Below, piece after piece: positions 1 through 9,004 of a stretch of DNA of 64,000 bases. Under the pieces are notes generated by a model. The model searched no databases, was not told where the DNA came from, and was given only the letters and a program-made list of their open reading frames with translations. The translations under genes and the position numbers were made by a program. The stretch lies in contig NZ_AP028031.1 of the NCBI RefSeq assembly GCF_030296915.1, forward strand, positions 139,001 through 203,000, in the 5' to 3' direction. The stretch is from Anaerostipes hadrus ATCC 29173 = JCM 17467. Lineage in GTDB: Bacteria; Bacillota; Clostridia; Lachnospirales; Lachnospiraceae. Every line of letters starts with the position of its first letter. Position 1 is the first letter of the stretch.

Positions 1-103
1 CGTAGAAATTAAGATAAGATAATTTTCAAACATCCCAACAAATCGGTGTTGTAGATTTTATCTAAACTTCTGTTAATAAGTACAAGAATCATCAACTAAT
101 ACA

Positions 104-170
104 GTTTAACATACACATTGTGTAGTGATTTGAACAGCGTTCTGACTCATACATGCAACACTACCTACAA
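104..170 (+). repeat. Collapsed type-2 hairpin unit (no hairpin)
   Basis: This carries the two conserved outer modules of the type-2 hairpin units at 38933-39247 and 61776-61952. The inner module starts GTTTAACATACAC and continues with TGTGTAGTGATTTGAA. The outer module is CTGACTCATACATGCAACAC followed by TACCTACAA. In the complete units a 54-bp stem lies between the modules; here they are joined directly near position 140. The unit ends 8 bases before the MATE stop codon. Positions 1-103 hold no feature I recognise. Confidence 0.7.
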
Positions 171-177
171 TCATAAT

Positions 178-1509
178 TTAGTAGTGATAAACTTTCCTTC
201 TACTCCGTAAAAAATAAATCGTAACAATTAAAGTCAACATCTCCGCTACAACAACTCCCATCCAGATTCCATTCAATCCAAGCACAAGTGGCAGCAGCAT
301 AATACACCCAATCTGGAACAACAAAGTTCGAAGGAATGCAATCATTCCAGAAACAACCCCATTATTCAAAGCTGTAAAGAACGAAGAAGCCCAGATATTA
401 AATCCATTGATCAAAAACACAAATGCATACAACCGGAATCCATGTAACGTCATAGCAAACAGATCAGCATCATATCCAACAAAGATATTGATCAGCGGAT
501 GGGAAAAAAACTCAGAGATCAAAGTCAGACAAACCCCAGTTACAGCAATTAAAGACAAACTCTTCTTCAACATATTCTTCAATTCCGAATGATTTCCAGC
601 CCCATAATTATAACTGGTGATCGGAGCGCTTCCCATAGAATATCCAAGATAGATTGCAGCAAAGATAAAGTTCGCATACATGATCACACCATAAGCAGCA
701 ACACCATCTGCACCAGCAAGGCGCATTAACTGTGTATTATAAAGCATATTTACAACGGAAGAAGAAGCATTTGTCATAAATTCCGAAGAACCATTTAAAC
801 AGGTCTTTAATAAAATATCTTTTCTCCAGACAGGTTTCACAAGACGAAGACGGCTGCTGTTATTTTTCCGCGCAAAATAGATCAACGGTACAAGCCCGCC
901 AACATACTCACCCATGGCAGTTGCAACCGCAGCCCCGGCAACACCATAATGCATAACTCCGATAAAGAGATAGTCAAACACAATATTGATCACGCCAGAA
1001 ATCAAAGACATACGAAGACTATAAGAAGGTTTCTCTGCTGTAATAAAGAAGTTATAAAAGATCGTCTGCATCATAAACATTGGCTGTGATACAAACATAA
1101 TACGTCCATAAGTAGACGCATATTCAAGCAGCTGTCCACGCGCCCCAAGTGCCATACAGATCTGCCTTATAAAAATAAATCCAAAGACAGACAGGATCGT
1201 AGCTCCGATCAAAGCAGTAAAGATCAGCATAGAAAAATATTCATTTGCTTTTTCTTTTTTGCCCTCACCAAGCGTTTTTGCAACGATCGCACTTCCACCA
1301 GAACCGATCATAAATCCGATCGCTCCAACACCCATCGCAACAGGAAGGATAAGATTGACCGCAGCAAATGCTGTTTTTCCTGCAAAATTGGAAATAAACA
1401 ATCCATCAATAATACTGTACATCGAAGTACAGATCATCATAATGATCGATGGAAATACAAAACGGATCAGACGTTTGTAAGTGAAATGATCTGATAATTG
1501 AATCTTCAT
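178..1509 (-). CDS. MATE family multidrug efflux transporter
   Basis: This is a polytopic inner-membrane antiporter of the MATE family, expected to export drugs or metabolites against an Na+ or H+ gradient. At 443 residues it has the usual family length. The N-terminus (FPSIIMMICTSMYSIIDGLF) and the GSGGSAIVAKTLGEGK segment near residue 90 are typical of the clostridial MATE/NorM group, and hydrophobic helices continue throughout. It starts 6 bases after the MarR stop codon, with an AAAGGAG ribosome site inside the end of that gene, so the two form one minus-strand operon. The substrate is unknown. A second, clearly distinct MATE gene lies at 43878-45233. Confidence 0.93.
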   Translation of the reverse strand: MKIQLSDHFTYKRLIRFVFPSIIMMICTSMYSIIDGLFISNFAGKTAFAAVNLILPVAMGVGAIGFMIGSGGSAIVAKTLGEGKKEKANEYFSMLIFTALIGATILSVFGFIFIRQICMALGARGQLLEYASTYGRIMFVSQPMFMMQTIFYNFFITAEKPSYSLRMSLISGVINIVFDYLFIGVMHYGVAGAAVATAMGEYVGGLVPLIYFARKNNSSRLRLVKPVWRKDILLKTCLNGSSEFMTNASSSVVNMLYNTQLMRLAGADGVAAYGVIMYANFIFAAIYLGYSMGSAPITSYNYGAGNHSELKNMLKKSLSLIAVTGVCLTLISEFFSHPLINIFVGYDADLFAMTLHGFRLYAFVFLINGFNIWASSFFTALNNGVVSGMIAFLRTLLFQIGCIMLLPLVLGLNGIWMGVVVAEMLTLIVTIYFLRSRRKVYHY

Positions 1510-1515
1510 GATAAA

Positions 1516-1974
1516 CTAAAACTCCTTTTCCTCTAAGACATATTGTTTCATATTTTTCTTTAAAATCTGAACATATTTTCTCGTAAGAGAAAGCAGCTGT
1601 TCACACTCCGAAGGCTCCATAGATTCAAATGTAGCATTTTCCATATCAAAGACAGGACAGATATGTTTTTCAGAAAATTCTCGTCCAAACTCTGTAAAAA
1701 ATAAGTGGATATCCCTTCCGACGCCGGCTTTACGGATCAAAACTCCTTTATCTTCTAATGATTTTACGGAAGAATTCACCGTTTGTTTTGAGATGGAGTA
1801 AAGTTTGCAGATATCTTTCTGAGAGCAACCATCTCCAAGTTCTAACAGACAATATAAAATGAGAAATGCGGAATCCGTAAGATGCATGGAAAGAGCGATC
1901 TCATGATAGACATCATCGATCATCTTATAGAGAGAATCAAATTCCTTTAAGGTACGATTTTGTTTCGATTCCAT
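1516..1974 (-). CDS. MarR family transcriptional regulator
   Basis: This 152-residue protein has the MarR-type winged helix. The helix-turn-helix spans about residues 48-77 (CSQKDICKLYSISKQTVNSS), followed by a wing containing GVGRDIHLFFT. Such proteins bind as dimers to palindromes and are usually released by small ligands. It is the first gene of an operon with the MATE pump, the common arrangement of a self-regulated efflux system. Two identical perfect palindromes lie in and after its own promoter (2006-2064), so autorepression is strongly suggested. The ligand cannot be told from sequence. Confidence 0.93.
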   Translation of the reverse strand: MESKQNRTLKEFDSLYKMIDDVYHEIALSMHLTDSAFLILYCLLELGDGCSQKDICKLYSISKQTVNSSVKSLEDKGVLIRKAGVGRDIHLFFTEFGREFSEKHICPVFDMENATFESMEPSECEQLLSLTRKYVQILKKNMKQYVLEEKEF

Positions 1975-2005
1975 AGTGACTTCCTTTCTTATAACAATTA
2001 GATTA

Positions 2006-2064
2006 AGTCCGAAATCGGACTATGAGATTATGATAATTATAGTCCGAAATCGGACTTGTGTCAA
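2006..2064 (-). promoter_or_regulatory. Consensus marR-MATE promoter with two MarR-type operators
   Basis: On the minus strand there is a perfect TTGACA (2064-2059), a 17-base spacer and a perfect TATAAT (2041-2036). The 16-base palindrome AGTCCGAAATCGGACT occurs twice, at 2041-2056 (filling the spacer) and at 2006-2021 (near the expected transcript start). The copies are 35 bases apart, and arms AGTCCGA/TCGGACT are exact complements. This geometry means bound repressor would block RNA polymerase. The sites also lie 103-153 bases upstream of jetA on the other strand, so an effect on that operon is possible. Confidence 0.9.
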
Positions 2065-2158
2065 TTATTATTTCATAGGAAATCACTTTACGAGGTCATT
2101 CGAATCAGTTAAAATAAAGAGTCAGAGAATAAAGTACAACCAAAGAAGGAAGTTACCT

Positions 2159-3517
2159 ATGAAATTTGCCTATGATATCCCAGATTCATTCTGGAGTTTA
2201 TTTCGTTCGATGAACAGAGAACTTTATATGGAAGCTTTGCTGAAGATCAACGAAGAATATGAATATAACAATTATTATTTAAGTAAAGAAGTATGCCTTC
2301 AGGTATTAGAAGACTGGAACGAAAGCCAGCGGATCTGGTTATCTCCTGAAGAATTTGAATCAGAAAATGATGCAAGCCAGACACCGCCAAACAGGATTTT
2401 AAACTGGCTGATCAAGACAGGCTGGTTAAAGAGGATCGAAGATTTCTCAACATTAACTACCAATATCATCATTCCTGATTACGCAGCCGTATTTTTAACA
2501 GCATTTGAAGAGTTAGTCAACCCATCAACAGATGACACAGAGATCTATATCCAGAATGTATACGCAACACTGTTTTCATTCTGGCATGATAAGAAGATGA
2601 ACTTAGCCATGTTAAAAACAGCGCTTGTTAATACAAAGAAATTAAATAAAGCCTTGCAGGATATGTTACACAACATGGACCATTTCTTTAGCCGACTGCT
2701 AAAACAGAAATCATATGAAGAAGTGTTGGCAGAACATTTGGAAGGTTACGTTGAGGAAATCGTTGAGAAGAAATATCATATCTTAAAGACAAATGATAAC
2801 TTCTATTTATATAAAAATGATATCAAACGATGTTTAAGAGAAATGAGAGAAGATATTCCATGGATGGAACAGGTACAGAAGAAAGCAGATAAAGAAAAAG
2901 GCGAAGATGTGCTAAGCATCATCAATGCGATCGAACGTGGATTTGATGATATTGAACATCGAATTTCCAACATGGATAAAGAACATTCTAAATATATCAG
3001 GGCAACAGTAACGCGTATGAATTACATGCTGAATGGAGAATCCGACACAAGAGGTCTGATGATCCAGCTGTTAAAGACGATCGGGGATTCTAAGGACAGC
3101 GAGGAAAAGATCGAGAAGGTCGGACAGAGTATGAATCTCTCTCATTTTGAAGTGCTTTCAGAGAAGTCTTTGTATAAGAAGAGAAAACGAAGAGATTTTG
3201 CAAGTCAGGTGGAAGAAGAAAAGCAGCAGGAAGAATTATCAAGAGAAGATGTCCTAAGATTAAATAAGATTCATACAAGATACCAACAGGCTGAGATTGA
3301 AGATTTCATTGAATCTTATATGCAGGATGACCATATGGAAGTTAAGGATATTGATATCAGGGATGAAGAGTCCTTTGAGAAATTAATCCTTGCCTACGAT
3401 TACAGTACGAGAAGAAACAGTAAATATAAAGTGATCGAGAGAGACGATAAATTGATTGATAATGGAAGTTACCGCTATCCGGCATTAACTTTTGTAAGGA
3501 GGAAACCGAAATCATGA
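2159..3517 (+). CDS. jetA: Wadjet-type protein JetA (DUF5716-like)
   Basis: First gene of a Wadjet/MukBEF-like condensin operon, in which JetA corresponds to the kleisin (MukF/MksF-like) subunit. I chose the ATG at 2159 because it has AAGGAAG upstream and begins MKFAYDIPDSFW, as in the family; the frame stays open upstream to about 1976, through the marR operators. The product has 452 residues. The N-terminal half is helical with winged-helix character (NRILNWLIKTGWLKRIEDFS), and a long acidic coiled-coil segment covers about residues 225-400. The stop overlaps the jetB start (ATGA). The assignment rests on protein family resemblance plus the jetB-jetC order. Confidence 0.85.
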   Translation: MKFAYDIPDSFWSLFRSMNRELYMEALLKINEEYEYNNYYLSKEVCLQVLEDWNESQRIWLSPEEFESENDASQTPPNRILNWLIKTGWLKRIEDFSTLTTNIIIPDYAAVFLTAFEELVNPSTDDTEIYIQNVYATLFSFWHDKKMNLAMLKTALVNTKKLNKALQDMLHNMDHFFSRLLKQKSYEEVLAEHLEGYVEEIVEKKYHILKTNDNFYLYKNDIKRCLREMREDIPWMEQVQKKADKEKGEDVLSIINAIERGFDDIEHRISNMDKEHSKYIRATVTRMNYMLNGESDTRGLMIQLLKTIGDSKDSEEKIEKVGQSMNLSHFEVLSEKSLYKKRKRRDFASQVEEEKQQEELSREDVLRLNKIHTRYQQAEIEDFIESYMQDDHMEVKDIDIRDEESFEKLILAYDYSTRRNSKYKVIERDDKLIDNGSYRYPALTFVRRKPKS

Positions 3518-4170
3518 TACCGTATTATGAAGAATTGAATGACGAAGAAAAAAATGCGGTCACGAAAGTGATCCGTACGTTGTTAAAACAGACATTTGTA
3601 TTAGAAAGAAAATATGATAAAAAGAGCGGAAGACTTGTATACAATAAAGAATTTAGAACCATTGACCTGCATCAGGAATTTTTAAGAGAATATTTTAAGA
3701 TTTCAGGAATCGAATTAAGAGAAAATCTGCATCTGGGAGTCTTTTATATTGAAGGAGAAACTTTGATCGGAGAGAAGATTTCCAGATTATCAACCATTTA
3801 TCTTCTGATCTTAAAATTATTGTACGATGAACATATGGCAGAGGCTTCATCAAATACAAGTGTGTATACATCATTAGGAGAAATCCATGAAAAGATCAAT
3901 GATTTCCATCTGATGAGAACCTTGCCATCCATCACTGAGATGCGTCGTTCCATCGCATTATTAAAGAAATATCAGATCATCGAACCACTCGATGTATTAG
4001 AAGAGTTAAATGACGAGACAAGAATGATGATCTATCCATGCGTGAATGTCGTGTTACTAGGAGATGACATCCGCAGATTGATCGAAAGTTTCAGCAAGGA
4101 GGAAGTAGACAGTGAGTTTGACGAAGACGAAGCAGCCATTTCTGGCATTATCGAAGATATGCCTGAATAA
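3514..4170 (+). CDS. jetB: Wadjet-type protein JetB (DUF4194)
   Basis: A 218-residue, mainly helical protein of the DUF4194 type, the MukE/MksE-like KITE (winged-helix) subunit of Wadjet condensins. The central segment (LSTIYLLILKLLYDEHMAEA) and the following basic segment MRTLPSITEMRRSIALLKKY fit a winged-helix dimer. The C-terminus is acidic. Its ATG overlaps the jetA stop by four bases, and its last 59 bases overlap the jetC start, so the three genes are translationally coupled. In known Wadjet systems JetA, JetB and JetC form a loop-extruding complex that acts on circular plasmid DNA. Confidence 0.85.
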   Translation: MIPYYEELNDEEKNAVTKVIRTLLKQTFVLERKYDKKSGRLVYNKEFRTIDLHQEFLREYFKISGIELRENLHLGVFYIEGETLIGEKISRLSTIYLLILKLLYDEHMAEASSNTSVYTSLGEIHEKINDFHLMRTLPSITEMRRSIALLKKYQIIEPLDVLEELNDETRMMIYPCVNVVLLGDDIRRLIESFSKEEVDSEFDEDEAAISGIIEDMPE

Positions 4171-7100
4171 CTGGCATTATATAGATCAGAAAGTATTAAG
4201 TTTCAACGATGGAATCAACTTTTTTACCGGACATTCTGGAAGTGGAAAGTCAACAGTGATCGATGCGATGCAGATCGTTTTATATGCGAATACAGATGGT
4301 CGTGGATTCTTTAATAAGGCGGCAGCAGACGATTCCGATCGAAATCTGATCGAATACCTGCGAGGAATGGTTGCGGTCGGAGAGAAAGATGAAGTTACTT
4401 ATTTGAGAAATAAAAACTTCTCCACAACGATCGTTCTGGAATTTACACAGACAGAATCTGACGAAAAAGAATGTCTGGGAGTTGTATTTGATGTAGATAC
4501 AGCAAGAAATGATACATCCAGATTATTTTTCTGGCACAAAGGCGGCATTTTAGAGAATGCTTACCGTACGGAAGAGCATGCGATGACAATTTCGGAACTC
4601 CGCAAATATATGCAGAAAAACTTCAAAAAAGAAGATTTCTATTTTGGAACAAGCAACGAGAGATTTAGAAAACAGATGTATGACATCTATCTTGGCGGTC
4701 TTGATATGGAGAAATTCCCAAGACTGTTTAAACGCGCGATCCCATTTAAAATGAATATCAAGCTCGAAGATTTTGTGAAAGAATACATCTGTATGGAGCA
4801 GGACATTCATATTGAAGATATGCAGGAAAGCGTGATGCAGTATGGAAGAATGCGTCAGAGAATCGAAGATACATTAAAGGAAGCAAAGAGCTTAGAAGAG
4901 ATCAAAGAAAGTTTCGTTAAATTCAAGACCAAAAAAGAGGAACAGGATTATTGCCAGTACCGCATGAACAAACTGGATGTCCTGAAACTAAAATCAGATA
5001 TTCATTTGTTACAACAAAAGATTGAAGATGGAGAAAAAGATCTAAAGACGCAGGAAGAGAATGAAACAGTTCTTGAGAAGAAACTAGAGAAACTCGCCAA
5101 AGAATACGATGCATTAGTAGCACAGATCGCAGGAAGTGGATACGACCAGATCGCAACAAGGAAAAAGGATGTTCAGGAGTTGTTAGGACAGTTAAATCAT
5201 TCCGTACAGCGTTGGGAACAGACATCAAAAGATTTAAAAAAATGGTGTGATCTCGATATTACGCCAAATCAGGCAATCTGGGATATCGAGAAATTTGAAC
5301 AGGGAGATATCACAGAAGATGATCTGAATCGATTAAAACATACATTGGATATCTTAAGAAAAGAAACTGAGGAAGAACGACAAGATAATGCGTCTGCACT
5401 AAGAGCCTTAAAGAAACAGGAGAAATCTATTTCTGATGAGTTGAAAGAACTGAAAAAGGGTAACAAAGCATATCCAAAAGAAGTTCTGGATGCAAGATAT
5501 GAATTACAGACGAAATTAAGCGAAAAATGTGGTGATTTTGTAAAAGTAAATGTGCTTGCCGATCTGTTAGACATGAAAGATGAGAAATGGCATAAAGCGG
5601 TCGAAGGATATTTAGGATCGAATAAATTAACACTGATCGTGGAACCAAAATACGTCAAGGATGCCATGGAAATCTACCGTGATATGGATCAGAAGAAATA
5701 CTGGAGAATTTCGATCGCAGACACACAAAAGATTGATAAGCAGGACATGAAGGTTGAGGGAAATGCATTGTCAGAAGAAGTTCTTGCAGAACAGTCTTAT
5801 GTGAAAAAGCTGATAGAATCCTTGATCGGGCGTGTGATCAAATGTGAGACGATCGATGAATTAAGAAATTGCCGTACTGGTATCACACCAGATGGAATGC
5901 TTTATAAAAATTTCCAGTTAAAACGATTAGATCCAAAACAGTACACAAGAAATTCCTACATTGGAGACAACAGTTTACGCCACAGGATCAAAGAATTAGA
6001 GAAAGAAAAGGATAAGATCTTTGATAAAAAAGATCCATTAGAAAAAGAAGTTTTAAGTGCTGTTGTTATTTTAGACTATGAATATCTTCCACAGTCAGCC
6101 GAAGAATATTTAAAACAGCAAGAAACACTGGAACGTGCGAAAGAACGTCAGGAAGAATACGAAGATTTAGAAAATCAGCTGACAAAATTAAGAGAAGGTG
6201 CCTTAAAAGGTCTGGAAGAGGAAAGAGACCAGAACAGGTTAAAACAGGAAGATTGCAAACAAGAGATCAATGCAATGAAAGAAGCAATCTGGGCAACACA
6301 GAATGCATTAAAAGAATGCAGACAGCAGATCATTGACCAGAATGAAGCATTGATCCGTGCACAGAATGAATTACCGGAAAATGGAGAGTACGAGCAGCAG
6401 TTTGCACAAGAGATCGAGAAGACAGACACAGAAGACTATGAACGTCTCAAAAAACGTGCAGCAAGGAAATACTATGATGCCGGAACGAAGAAGGAAGAAG
6501 AATATAGAAAGCTTGTGGAAGTCAGAACTGCATATTTAAGGGAATATCCGAACCGCACATTCTCAGCAGTAGATGAGAATAATGATGTGTATGACAAGCT
6601 TTATAAGGAATTATCATCTGATCACATGGAAATGTATCGTGAAAAAGCTGCAAAACAGGCCAAAACAGCAATGGAACATTTCAAAGATGACTTTGTATAC
6701 AAGATTCGAAGCGCGATCAGGGAAGCTTATCAGCGCAGGGATGAATTAAACCGCATGATCAGTGGACTCGACTTTGGGAAAGACAAATATCAATTTAAGA
6801 TCACAAGAAATACAGGAGCCGATGGAAAATATTATCCAATGTTTATGGATGATTCTCTGAATATCGATCCATCTGTCTTAAATACAACGATGGATGACCA
6901 GATGAATCTCTTCTCTATGGAACATGAGAATAAATACGGGGAACTGATGAATGAATTGATCGAGATCTTTATCCCGCCAGAAGGTGCAACCGGTGAAGAA
7001 CTTGAGAATGCGAAACGTGATATGCAGAAATATTCTGATTATCGTACGTATCTGTCCTTTGATATGGAACAGATTGTGGATGGTGATGAAAAACTGACGA

Positions 7101-7471
7101 TCGGATTAAGTAAGATGATCAAGAAAAACTCTGGTGGAGAAGGACAGAACCCATTATATGTTGCATTACTCGCAAGTTTTGCACAGGCCTATGGAATTCA
7201 TCTTTCACCAAAAGTACGAAGAAATCCAAGCATCCGTCTGGTTGTCTTAGATGAAGCGTTCTCTAAGATGGATGCAGAGAAAGTTGCAAGTTGTATTGAC
7301 CTGATCAGGAATCTAGGATTCCAGGCAATCATCAGTGCGACAAATGATAAGATTCAAAATTACCTAGAAAATGTAGATAAGACTTTTGTATACGCCAATC
7401 CAAACAAGAAAAATATTTCCATTCAGGAATTCGAAAAATGTGAATTTGATAATTTACTCACAGAAGAATAG
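4112..7471 (+). CDS. jetC: Wadjet-type SMC-like ATPase JetC
   Basis: A 1119-residue SMC/MukB-like ATPase. The Walker A motif GHSGSGKST is at residues 40-48, a long coiled coil with central hinge-like part spans about 225-900, the SGGEGQ signature is near residue 1006, and Walker B VVLDEAFSKMD near 1044. Translation starts at GTG 4112, preceded by AAGGAGG at 4097-4103 inside jetB. All ATPase motifs are intact, so the motor should be active. The fourth Wadjet gene, jetD (the TOPRIM nuclease that cuts the trapped plasmid), does not follow; the next gene is an EamA transporter. Without JetD the complex may act as a chromosome or plasmid condensin, or use a nuclease encoded elsewhere. Confidence 0.88.
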   Translation: MSLTKTKQPFLALSKICLNNWHYIDQKVLSFNDGINFFTGHSGSGKSTVIDAMQIVLYANTDGRGFFNKAAADDSDRNLIEYLRGMVAVGEKDEVTYLRNKNFSTTIVLEFTQTESDEKECLGVVFDVDTARNDTSRLFFWHKGGILENAYRTEEHAMTISELRKYMQKNFKKEDFYFGTSNERFRKQMYDIYLGGLDMEKFPRLFKRAIPFKMNIKLEDFVKEYICMEQDIHIEDMQESVMQYGRMRQRIEDTLKEAKSLEEIKESFVKFKTKKEEQDYCQYRMNKLDVLKLKSDIHLLQQKIEDGEKDLKTQEENETVLEKKLEKLAKEYDALVAQIAGSGYDQIATRKKDVQELLGQLNHSVQRWEQTSKDLKKWCDLDITPNQAIWDIEKFEQGDITEDDLNRLKHTLDILRKETEEERQDNASALRALKKQEKSISDELKELKKGNKAYPKEVLDARYELQTKLSEKCGDFVKVNVLADLLDMKDEKWHKAVEGYLGSNKLTLIVEPKYVKDAMEIYRDMDQKKYWRISIADTQKIDKQDMKVEGNALSEEVLAEQSYVKKLIESLIGRVIKCETIDELRNCRTGITPDGMLYKNFQLKRLDPKQYTRNSYIGDNSLRHRIKELEKEKDKIFDKKDPLEKEVLSAVVILDYEYLPQSAEEYLKQQETLERAKERQEEYEDLENQLTKLREGALKGLEEERDQNRLKQEDCKQEINAMKEAIWATQNALKECRQQIIDQNEALIRAQNELPENGEYEQQFAQEIEKTDTEDYERLKKRAARKYYDAGTKKEEEYRKLVEVRTAYLREYPNRTFSAVDENNDVYDKLYKELSSDHMEMYREKAAKQAKTAMEHFKDDFVYKIRSAIREAYQRRDELNRMISGLDFGKDKYQFKITRNTGADGKYYPMFMDDSLNIDPSVLNTTMDDQMNLFSMEHENKYGELMNELIEIFIPPEGATGEELENAKRDMQKYSDYRTYLSFDMEQIVDGDEKLTIGLSKMIKKNSGGEGQNPLYVALLASFAQAYGIHLSPKVRRNPSIRLVVLDEAFSKMDAEKVASCIDLIRNLGFQAIISATNDKIQNYLENVDKTFVYANPNKKNISIQEFEKCEFDNLLTEE

Positions 7472-7503
7472 ATAAAAATACAGATACGAGGAGAAATGTA
7501 TTT

Positions 7504-8391
7504 ATGAATCGAAGTTTAAAAGGAATCTGCTTCACAGTTGCAGGAGGATGCTGCTGGGGCATGTCTGGTGTGATGGGGAAATATTTATTTGATGCAAAAG
7601 ATCTGACGGCTACGTGGCTTGTGACAGTCAGATTATTAGGGGCAGGAATCTGCCTGCTGTTGCTTATGTATCAGAGAAAAGGGAATTCAATTTTTCGTGT
7701 ATGGAAAAGAGAAGATTCAGCGGTCAATCAGCTGATCTTCGGGATGATTGGAATGGCTATGTGTCAGATGACGTACTTCCTTGCCATTCAGGAGTCAAAT
7801 CCGGGAACTGCGACAGTTCTTCAGTATTCTGCACCAATCTTAATTATGGTGTTCTTTGTATTAGTGGAAAAAAGATTTCCAAAGAAAGAAGAAGTGCTTG
7901 TTCTGGCAGCTGTGATCGTAGGAATTTTTTTGCTTGCAACACATGGAAGTATAAAAAACTTAGTGATCACCAATGCAGCATTATTCTGGGGATTGTTATC
8001 CGCTTTTGCTTTTGCAGTTTATAACGTGCAGCCAAAGAAACTACTAGACGAATTTGGTACTTTAGAGACAACAGGATGGGGAATGTTTGTCGGTGGAGTT
8101 TTGGTAACTCCATTTACAAAAGTGTGGAGTATCCCAGGACATTGGGATATCATGACGGTTGCAATGACAATTGGAGTTGTATTCTTAGGAACGATCGTGG
8201 CGTTTTCCTGTTATCTCCATGGGATTTCCATGTTAGGACCAGTTCAGGGAAGTATGCTTGGATGCGTGGAACCGCTGGTTGCAACGATTCTTTCCGCAAC
8301 CGTGCTTGGACAGGCCTTTGGAATGATCGATGTTGTGGGAATCTTATGTATTGTTGGAGCGGTGACGGCATTGACGGTCGTGGATGCGTAA
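7504..8391 (+). CDS. EamA/DMT family transporter
   Basis: A 295-residue membrane protein with two EamA repeats and about ten hydrophobic helices. The first repeat begins near GGCCWGMSGVMGKYLFDA (residues 15-32), the second near ALFWGLLSAFAFAVYNVQPK (about 160). The usual EamA signature of Gly, Pro and Glu appears as GSMLGCVEPLVATILSATVL near the end. Such carriers export amino acids, nucleosides or other metabolites; the substrate is unknown. It lies 32 bases after jetC with its own GAGGAG ribosome site and may be cotranscribed. A terminator-like hairpin follows. Confidence 0.88.
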   Translation: MNRSLKGICFTVAGGCCWGMSGVMGKYLFDAKDLTATWLVTVRLLGAGICLLLLMYQRKGNSIFRVWKREDSAVNQLIFGMIGMAMCQMTYFLAIQESNPGTATVLQYSAPILIMVFFVLVEKRFPKKEEVLVLAAVIVGIFLLATHGSIKNLVITNAALFWGLLSAFAFAVYNVQPKKLLDEFGTLETTGWGMFVGGVLVTPFTKVWSIPGHWDIMTVAMTIGVVFLGTIVAFSCYLHGISMLGPVQGSMLGCVEPLVATILSATVLGQAFGMIDVVGILCIVGAVTALTVVDA

Positions 8392-8450
8392 TCAGACATT
8401 ATGGATTTGCCTTTGAAGGTAAGAAGGTTTTGATCGGAGAATAGTAGATA

Positions 8451-8494
8451 AATCGCTGAGTTCATATGAATTATATGGATTCAGTGATTTTTTC
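8451..8494 (+). terminator. Rho-independent terminator after the EamA gene
   Basis: An imperfect hairpin pairs AATCGCTGAGTTCATAT with ATATGGATTCAGTGATT and is followed by a run of six T. It closes the jetABC-EamA transcript and separates it from the blaI operon. Confidence 0.75.
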
Positions 8495-8511
8495 ATAGAA
8501 TGATTATTTTA

Positions 8512-8565
8512 TTGAAAAAAATAACCTGTAAATATATTGTGTTAAATACAAAACAATGTTAAAAT
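8512..8565 (+). promoter_or_regulatory. Candidate blaI promoter and operator
   Basis: Two overlapping promoters can be read: TTGAAA (8512-8517), 17 bases, TATTGT (8535-8540); and TTGTGT (8537-8542), 17 bases, TAAAAT (8560-8565). An inverted repeat, ATTGTGTT then AAAACAAT (8536-8557, one mismatch), fills the second spacer. BlaI-family repressors bind dyads containing TACA/TGTA, and TACA occurs in the centre. This is a plausible self-control site, not proven. Confidence 0.45.
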
Positions 8566-8611
8566 AGAAGTAACCTAAAAATAGAACATAAAAGAAAGGA
8601 GGAATACGAAA

Positions 8612-9004
8612 ATGGAAGAATTAACCAGACTAGAAGAACGAATCATGCAATGCATTTGGGATTATCAAGGAGAAGTTCCTTTTCTTGATCTGATAGAGAC
8701 AGTCAAAGAAAAGCTCAATAAAGATTATAAAAGAACAAGTATCCGCGGATATCTGTTCCGGCTAGAAGAGAAGGGATATATCAAAGTTACCAAGAAAGGA
8801 AGAAAAGCATATGTGCAGCCATTGATCAATGAAGAGTCATATGGGAAATATCAAGCTGAGAAAGTTTTAGATCGTTGGTTTGACGGATCTGCAAAACGAT
8901 TAGTAAGTGCATTAGGAGAGAAACTGACAAAAGAAGACGGGGAAGAGTTAAGAGGGATCTTAGATGACTTTGATTTTGATGATAATCATAATAAAAATAT
9001 TTAG
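8612..9004 (+). CDS. BlaI/MecI/CopY family transcriptional repressor
   Basis: A 130-residue winged-helix protein of the penicillinase-repressor family. The DNA-binding half (residues 1-70) includes LTRLEERIMQCIWDYQGEVP and TSIRGYLFRLEEKGYIKVTK; the C-terminal helices (about 80-120) mediate dimerisation. In the family, a partner M56 membrane protease cleaves or inactivates the repressor on sensing a ligand. That partner is the next gene, overlapping by 41 bases. No beta-lactamase is present, so the target is probably the genes downstream. The acidic tail (DDFDFDDNHNKN) is unusual. Confidence 0.92.
   Translation: MEELTRLEERIMQCIWDYQGEVPFLDLIETVKEKLNKDYKRTSIRGYLFRLEEKGYIKVTKKGRKAYVQPLINEESYGKYQAEKVLDRWFDGSAKRLVSALGEKLTKEDGEELRGILDDFDFDDNHNKNI

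Noticed and set aside
1976..2158. A longer JetA beginning near 1976.
   Set aside because: The extension would run through the marR promoter and operators and lacks a ribosome site; ATG 2159 has AAGGAAG and the family start.
8076..8444. Alternate-frame ORFs inside the EamA gene.
   Set aside because: They lie wholly or mostly within a well-supported gene and show no protein-family features.
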